Source of the DNA: JBCBDX01 sp039822005
GTDB lineage: Bacteria > Pseudomonadota > Alphaproteobacteria > Rhizobiales > Rhizobiaceae
Assembly: GCA_039822005.1 (NCBI GenBank)
Contig: JBCBMZ010000004.1
Span: forward strand, 186,001-250,000
Direction of reading: 5' to 3'
Length of the DNA: 64,000 nucleotides
The notes under the pieces were generated by a model. That model saw only the letters and a list, made by a program, of their open reading frames with translations, did not search any database and was not told the DNA's origin. Position 1 is the first letter of the stretch. Every line of letters begins with the position of its first letter. This document shows, piece after piece, positions 60,265-64,000 of the stretch. The position numbers were made by a program, and so were the translations under genes.

Positions 60265-61866
60265 CTATACAGCGACGTCGAACACCATCGGTTTGGCTTG
60301 CAACATGGACGGATGGTTTGTCAGATCATCCAGCGCAGCCTGATCAACAGCGCCATCCACATAAAGCAGGGCGATGGCATCACCGCCAGGTCCCGTGCGG
60401 CCCAACTGAAAGTTGGCGATGTTGACATTGTGCTGAGCCATCGTCGCGCCCATATGGCCGATCACGCCCGGTTCGTCCCGGTTGGTCACATAGATCATGT
60501 GTTCGCCAATCTCGGCATCTAGGTTGATACCTTTGATCTGGATGAAGCGAGGCTTGCCGTCGGAAAAGACAGTGCCCGCGACAGAGCGTTGCTGACGCTC
60601 AGTCGTAACAGTGAGCTTGATATAGCCATCATAAATGCCGGACTTGTCGCGGGTGATTTCAGAGACTTTCACACCGCGCTCCTTGATCATGATCGGAGCG
60701 GAAACCATGTTCACATCCGCAACCTGGGGCCGGATGAGACCAGCCAGCACCGCGCTCGTCAGCGCCTTGGTGTTCAATGTGGCCGGAACACCATCGTAGA
60801 GAATTTCCACTTCCTTGATCGCCGATTCTGTGGCCTGCCCCGCAAACGCGCCCAGCACATCGGCCAGTTTCACGAATGGTTTGAGGATCGGCGCTTCTTC
60901 GGCGGTAATGGACGGCATATTGATCGCGTTGGAAACTGCGCCCTTCAAAAGATAGTCACTCATCTGTTCGGCAACTTGCAGCGCCACGTTTTCCTGCGCT
61001 TCCGTCGTCGCCGCACCCAAATGAGGTGTGCACACGACATTGGGCAGATCGAACAATGGGTTTTCGGTTGCCGGCTCAACTTCGAACACGTCAATGCCCG
61101 CACCGGCGACCTTTCCGGATTTGAGCGCTTCGGCCAACGCCGTCTCCACAATCAAGCCACCACGCGCGCAATTGATGATGCGCACGCCGTCTTTCATTTT
61201 CGCCAGCGCCTCAGCGTCGATGATGTTGCGGGTCTTGTCAGTGAGCGGCGTGTGCAATGTGATAAAGTCAGCACGCGCAAACAGATCGTCGAGACCTACC
61301 TTTTCAACACCGATTTCCTTGGCGCGCTCATCGGAAAGGAACGGATCGAAGGCAACGACCCGCATTTTCAGGCCAATTGCCCGGTTGGCAACGATGGATC
61401 CGATATTCCCGGCACCGATCAATCCAAGCACTTTGCCGGTCAGCTCCACGCCCATGAACTTCGATTTCTCCCATTTACCTTCGCGGGTGGAAGTATCGGC
61501 TGCAGGAATTTGGCGGGCGACTGCCATCATGAGCGATATGGCATGTTCAGCGGTGGTAATGGAGTTGCCAAACGGCGTGTTCATCACAATGATGCCACGC
61601 TTCGAAGCCGCCGGAATGTCCACATTATCGACCCCGATACCGGCCCGGCCAATTACTTTCAGATTATCGGCAGCAGAAATCAGTTTTTCCGTCGCCTTGG
61701 TGGCAGAGCGGATCGCCAGACCATCATACTGGCCGATGATTTCCTGCATTTTTTCCTTGTCCTTGCCGACGTCGGGCTGAAAGTCGACATCGATGCCGCG
61801 ATCCTTGAAAATTTGAACGGCGGTGGGGGACAATTTGTCCGATACGAGTACGCGTGGTGCAGCCAT
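60265..61866 (-). CDS. serA: D-3-phosphoglycerate dehydrogenase
   Basis: A 533-residue type 1 (long) PGDH, first enzyme of serine synthesis. NAD site LGLIGAGNIGSIVANRAI, catalytic arginine and glutamate in NCARGGLIVE and DVFEVEPATENPL, and histidine in CTPHLGAATTEAQ. An intervening ASB domain and a C-terminal ACT domain (YVTNRDEPGVIGHMGATMAQ) allow feedback by serine. The ATG at 61866 matches the conserved MAAPRVLVSDKLSP start. It lies 64 bp downstream of serC in the same direction, so a serC-serA operon is likely. Confidence 0.97.
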   Translation of the reverse strand: MAAPRVLVSDKLSPTAVQIFKDRGIDVDFQPDVGKDKEKMQEIIGQYDGLAIRSATKATEKLISAADNLKVIGRAGIGVDNVDIPAASKRGIIVMNTPFGNSITTAEHAISLMMAVARQIPAADTSTREGKWEKSKFMGVELTGKVLGLIGAGNIGSIVANRAIGLKMRVVAFDPFLSDERAKEIGVEKVGLDDLFARADFITLHTPLTDKTRNIIDAEALAKMKDGVRIINCARGGLIVETALAEALKSGKVAGAGIDVFEVEPATENPLFDLPNVVCTPHLGAATTEAQENVALQVAEQMSDYLLKGAVSNAINMPSITAEEAPILKPFVKLADVLGAFAGQATESAIKEVEILYDGVPATLNTKALTSAVLAGLIRPQVADVNMVSAPIMIKERGVKVSEITRDKSGIYDGYIKLTVTTERQQRSVAGTVFSDGKPRFIQIKGINLDAEIGEHMIYVTNRDEPGVIGHMGATMAQHNVNIANFQLGRTGPGGDAIALLYVDGAVDQAALDDLTNHPSMLQAKPMVFDVAV

Positions 61867-61930
61867 GATGGCCTCCATCTTGAATTTGATTGGGGAAAAC
61901 GAGCGCTTGAGTCGCGCCCGTAAAAATTGA

Positions 61931-63109
61931 TCAGGCGGCCTGCTTGAGCGTTGCCAACTGTTGCTCGAAAGCCCAGCCAATCCACGGCATCAACGCTTCC
62001 AGATTGGCGGTCTCTACCGTACCACCAGCCCAGATTCGAAGCCCCGGCGGTGCATCGCGGTAAGCGCCGATATCATACGCAACACCTTCCTTGTCGAGGA
62101 GCGAGACGATGCCTTTAGCAAAAGCCGACTGTTCCGGCTCAGGCAGTGCAGTGACCGCCGGGTCGACAAATTTCAAGCAAACCGACGTGTTGGAACGCGT
62201 GGCGGGATCGACGGCTAAATTTTCAAGCCAATCCACTTTATCCACATAGGTCTGGATCGCGGAAAAGTTCGCGTCGGCGCGCGCTTGGAGGCCTTCAAGG
62301 CCACCAACTGATTTGGCCCAATTGAGCGCATCCAGATAATCTTCAACACATAGCATGGATGGCGTGTTGATGGTAGCGCCTTCAAAAATGCCGTCGATCA
62401 GTTTGCCACCTTTGGTGAGGCGGAAAATTTTTGGCAGCGGCCAGGCAGGTGTATAGCTTTCAAGACGGTCGATTGCGCGCGGTGAGAGGATCAACACACC
62501 GTGTGCACCCTCGCCACCCAGCACCTTCTGCCAAGAGAAAGTCACAACATCGAGCTTGGCAAAATCAAGGTCCTGCGCAAAGGCCGCTGACGTCGCATCA
62601 CAAAGTGTCAGCCCTGCGCGGTTGGCCGGAATGAAGTCTGCGTTCGGCACGCGAACACCGGACGTTGTGCCGTTCCATGTGAAGACGACATCCCGCGAAA
62701 AATCGATCTGGTTCAAGTTCGGCAACACGCCATATTCAGCGGTGATGGTGCGCTGATCGGGAAGTTTCAATTGTTTGACCGCGTCGGTAACCCAACCGGC
62801 TCCAAAACTTTCCCATGCCAAAAGGTCAACGCCTCGTTCGCCGAGCATTGTCCACATGGCCATCTCAAAGGCACCGGTATCGGACGCGGGCACGATGCCG
62901 ATTTTATAATCGTCCGGCACGCGCAAAACCTTACGTGTCAGGTCGATCGCTTCCTTGAGCTTGGATTTGCCGATTTTTGCCCGGTGTGAACGGCCAAGAG
63001 ATAATGTGCCCAGCTGGTCAGCTGACCATCCGGGGCGCTTGGTGCACGGGCCTGAAGAAAAACGTGGATCAGCCGGACGCACGTCCGGCGCGGGAGTGTT
63101 TGCTGTCAT
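61931..63109 (-). CDS. serC: Phosphoserine aminotransferase
   Basis: A 392-residue PLP enzyme converting 3-phosphohydroxypyruvate to phosphoserine. It is the alphaproteobacterial (Methanosarcina-like) form: PADPRFSSGPCTKRPGW at the N-terminus, LGRSHRAKIGKSKLKE, the cofactor lysine in TFSWQKVLGGEGAHG. AAAGGG precedes the start. Two hairpins in the leader match the place of the alphaproteobacterial serC element. Confidence 0.97.
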   Translation of the reverse strand: MTANTPAPDVRPADPRFSSGPCTKRPGWSADQLGTLSLGRSHRAKIGKSKLKEAIDLTRKVLRVPDDYKIGIVPASDTGAFEMAMWTMLGERGVDLLAWESFGAGWVTDAVKQLKLPDQRTITAEYGVLPNLNQIDFSRDVVFTWNGTTSGVRVPNADFIPANRAGLTLCDATSAAFAQDLDFAKLDVVTFSWQKVLGGEGAHGVLILSPRAIDRLESYTPAWPLPKIFRLTKGGKLIDGIFEGATINTPSMLCVEDYLDALNWAKSVGGLEGLQARADANFSAIQTYVDKVDWLENLAVDPATRSNTSVCLKFVDPAVTALPEPEQSAFAKGIVSLLDKEGVAYDIGAYRDAPPGLRIWAGGTVETANLEALMPWIGWAFEQQLATLKQAA

Positions 63110-63170
63110 GTTTCTACCCTTTCAGATAGCAAGCCTCTCGTTGGGGAGAGGTGTCCCGCTGCGGGCAATA
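63110..63170 (-). promoter_or_regulatory. serC leader element (two hairpins)
   Basis: Read on the minus strand: CCCG-CAG-CGGG at 63155-63165 and CCTCTC-CCCAAC-GAGAGG at 63134-63151, then AAAGGG and the serC ATG. A short two-hairpin serC RNA motif is known directly upstream of serC in alphaproteobacteria; position and size fit. The consensus was not checked base by base. Confidence 0.5.
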
Positions 63171-63262
63171 CAGCAGAACGGCCAGCAATCAAGCAAAACT
63201 TTTGTCACAAACCAGAAACGGCGCCGCAGCGCCGTAAAATGGTAAAGCAATTATTCTGTCGA

Positions 63263-64000
63263 TCAGAAGAGGGAGTAACGGAAACCCAAATTGATTTGGT
63301 GGGTCGTATATCCATCATCAGCCAATGATGTGCCCTCGCCCGTGCCGAAGTCGCCATTGCCAAAGGCAGTGTAGCGGTAGGTGGCATCGATCATGGCATT
63401 GTCTGTCAACGCATAACCAACCCCTGCAGCAAGCTGATATCCGAAACGGTAGTCAATACCTTCGGAAACATCGCCGGCCTGCGTATAGGGTGTGTTTGCT
63501 TCCGGCTGATCCGGCGTACCATAGGCTTGGCATCCCTCTTCACGAACGTCTGGCGCCACCGGGACACAATCAACCGAATTGATTTCTTCGCGGTAAGAAA
63601 CACGTCCAACGCCAACACCACCGCCGACGAAAGGTTGGAAGCGCCCGAGCTTGGGCAGATCCACATAGGCGTTAAACATGGCGTATGTCGTATCATACTC
63701 AGCAAAATCGTTGCGAATACAGTTGGTGATAAAATCGTCACCCAAGAACACCACACCCGTATCGGGATCGATGAATTCCCCATAGCCGTTACAAGGGTTG
63801 GGGTCGCTTGCGTCGACGATCAAGTCGGGATCTGTTCCGGGCGGAGCAGCGCCTGCTTCATACAGCAGTTGCGAAGACTTGCTGTCGCTACCCGCCAAAC
63901 GGCCAAGGTTTGAATCCACGCGCAAAAACGGGTTGATACGATAACCGACACCCGCATTAAAATGGGTGCGGTCCATGAAATTGTTGTCAACGAACGTGGA
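63263..64000 (-). CDS. Outer-membrane beta-barrel protein, partial
   Basis: The frame is open to the right window edge, so the N-terminus with the signal peptide is missing; 245 residues are visible. Alternating strands (FNAGVGYRINPFLRVDSN, FQPFVGGGVGVGRVSY, DYRFGYQLAAGVGYAL, MIDATYRYTAFG) and the final HQINLGFRYSLF with terminal phenylalanine mark an OmpA/Omp25-like eight-stranded barrel that is inserted by BamA. Two long loops have cysteines (NPCNGYGEF, NCIRND, VDCVPV, EGCQAY). It is common opposite or near serC in Hyphomicrobiales. Confidence 0.88.
   Translation of the reverse strand, partial: STFVDNNFMDRTHFNAGVGYRINPFLRVDSNLGRLAGSDSKSSQLLYEAGAAPPGTDPDLIVDASDPNPCNGYGEFIDPDTGVVFLGDDFITNCIRNDFAEYDTTYAMFNAYVDLPKLGRFQPFVGGGVGVGRVSYREEINSVDCVPVAPDVREEGCQAYGTPDQPEANTPYTQAGDVSEGIDYRFGYQLAAGVGYALTDNAMIDATYRYTAFGNGDFGTGEGTSLADDGYTTHQINLGFRYSLF

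Noticed and set aside
60589..61923. Long 444-codon frame on the plus strand
   Set aside because: It is antisense to serA, which has full homology and catalytic motifs on the other strand.

Overview
The window reads as chromosome of an alphaproteobacterium, most likely of the order Hyphomicrobiales (Rhizobiales), probably free-living and possibly marine. The evidence is the cell-cycle set chpT, ctrA, sciP and a fliJ-like gene next to a DUF1134 (EipA-type) envelope gene, the order rluD - hypothetical - rpoH - hypothetical - purA - EamA transporter - serA - serC, and GANTC sites in front of ctrA. I could not name a genus from sequence alone.

Layout. 1-7.0 kb: a frameshifted glycosyltransferase at the left edge, a TetR gene facing a pspA-yiaA pair across three identical-type operators, a convergent three-gene membrane/coiled-coil operon, and three small secreted proteins. 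7.1-11.5 kb: thymidine kinase, a HugZ-like FMN protein, a PEP-mutase-family enzyme, a SpoU rRNA/tRNA methyltransferase and a long membrane-anchored coiled-coil protein. 11.6-17.3 kb: eipA-like, chpT, a receiver protein, ctrA, fliJ-like, pqiA-like, sciP and mnmA. 17.3-19.5 kb: a sugar aminotransferase and a Gfo/Idh oxidoreductase. 

19.65-30.26 kb: an intact tRNA-Met whose last 42 bp are repeated 10.5 kb away. Between the repeats lies an AT-richer island with plasmid/phage-like small genes, a decayed Nudix gene, and a catabolic operon: a Pot-type ABC transporter, a three-subunit HcnABC/opine-oxidase-like flavoenzyme and a RidA protein, facing a LysR regulator. No integrase is visible.

30.3-37.5 kb: a carbohydrate ABC transporter operon with a GH63-like glycosidase and an aldo/keto reductase; its MalF-type permease carries a DUF11-like domain in the periplasmic loop. 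37.9-45.2 kb: a tightly overlapping eight-gene operon (FAD dehydrogenase, MFS, HAD phosphatase, MazG-like pyrophosphohydrolase, phosphoribosyltransferase, methyltransferase, radical SAM, MFS) that looks like an undescribed biosynthetic pathway, perhaps for a nucleotide- or nucleobase-derived product; this is the main candidate for a new system. 45.2-51.5 kb: a second Pot-type ABC transporter operon ending in a cupin and an alpha/beta hydrolase. 

51.7-64 kb: housekeeping genes (rluD, rpoH, purA, serA, serC), an EamA exporter, a nuclease-like gene split by one in-frame amber codon, a serC leader element and a partial outer-membrane beta-barrel gene running off the right edge.
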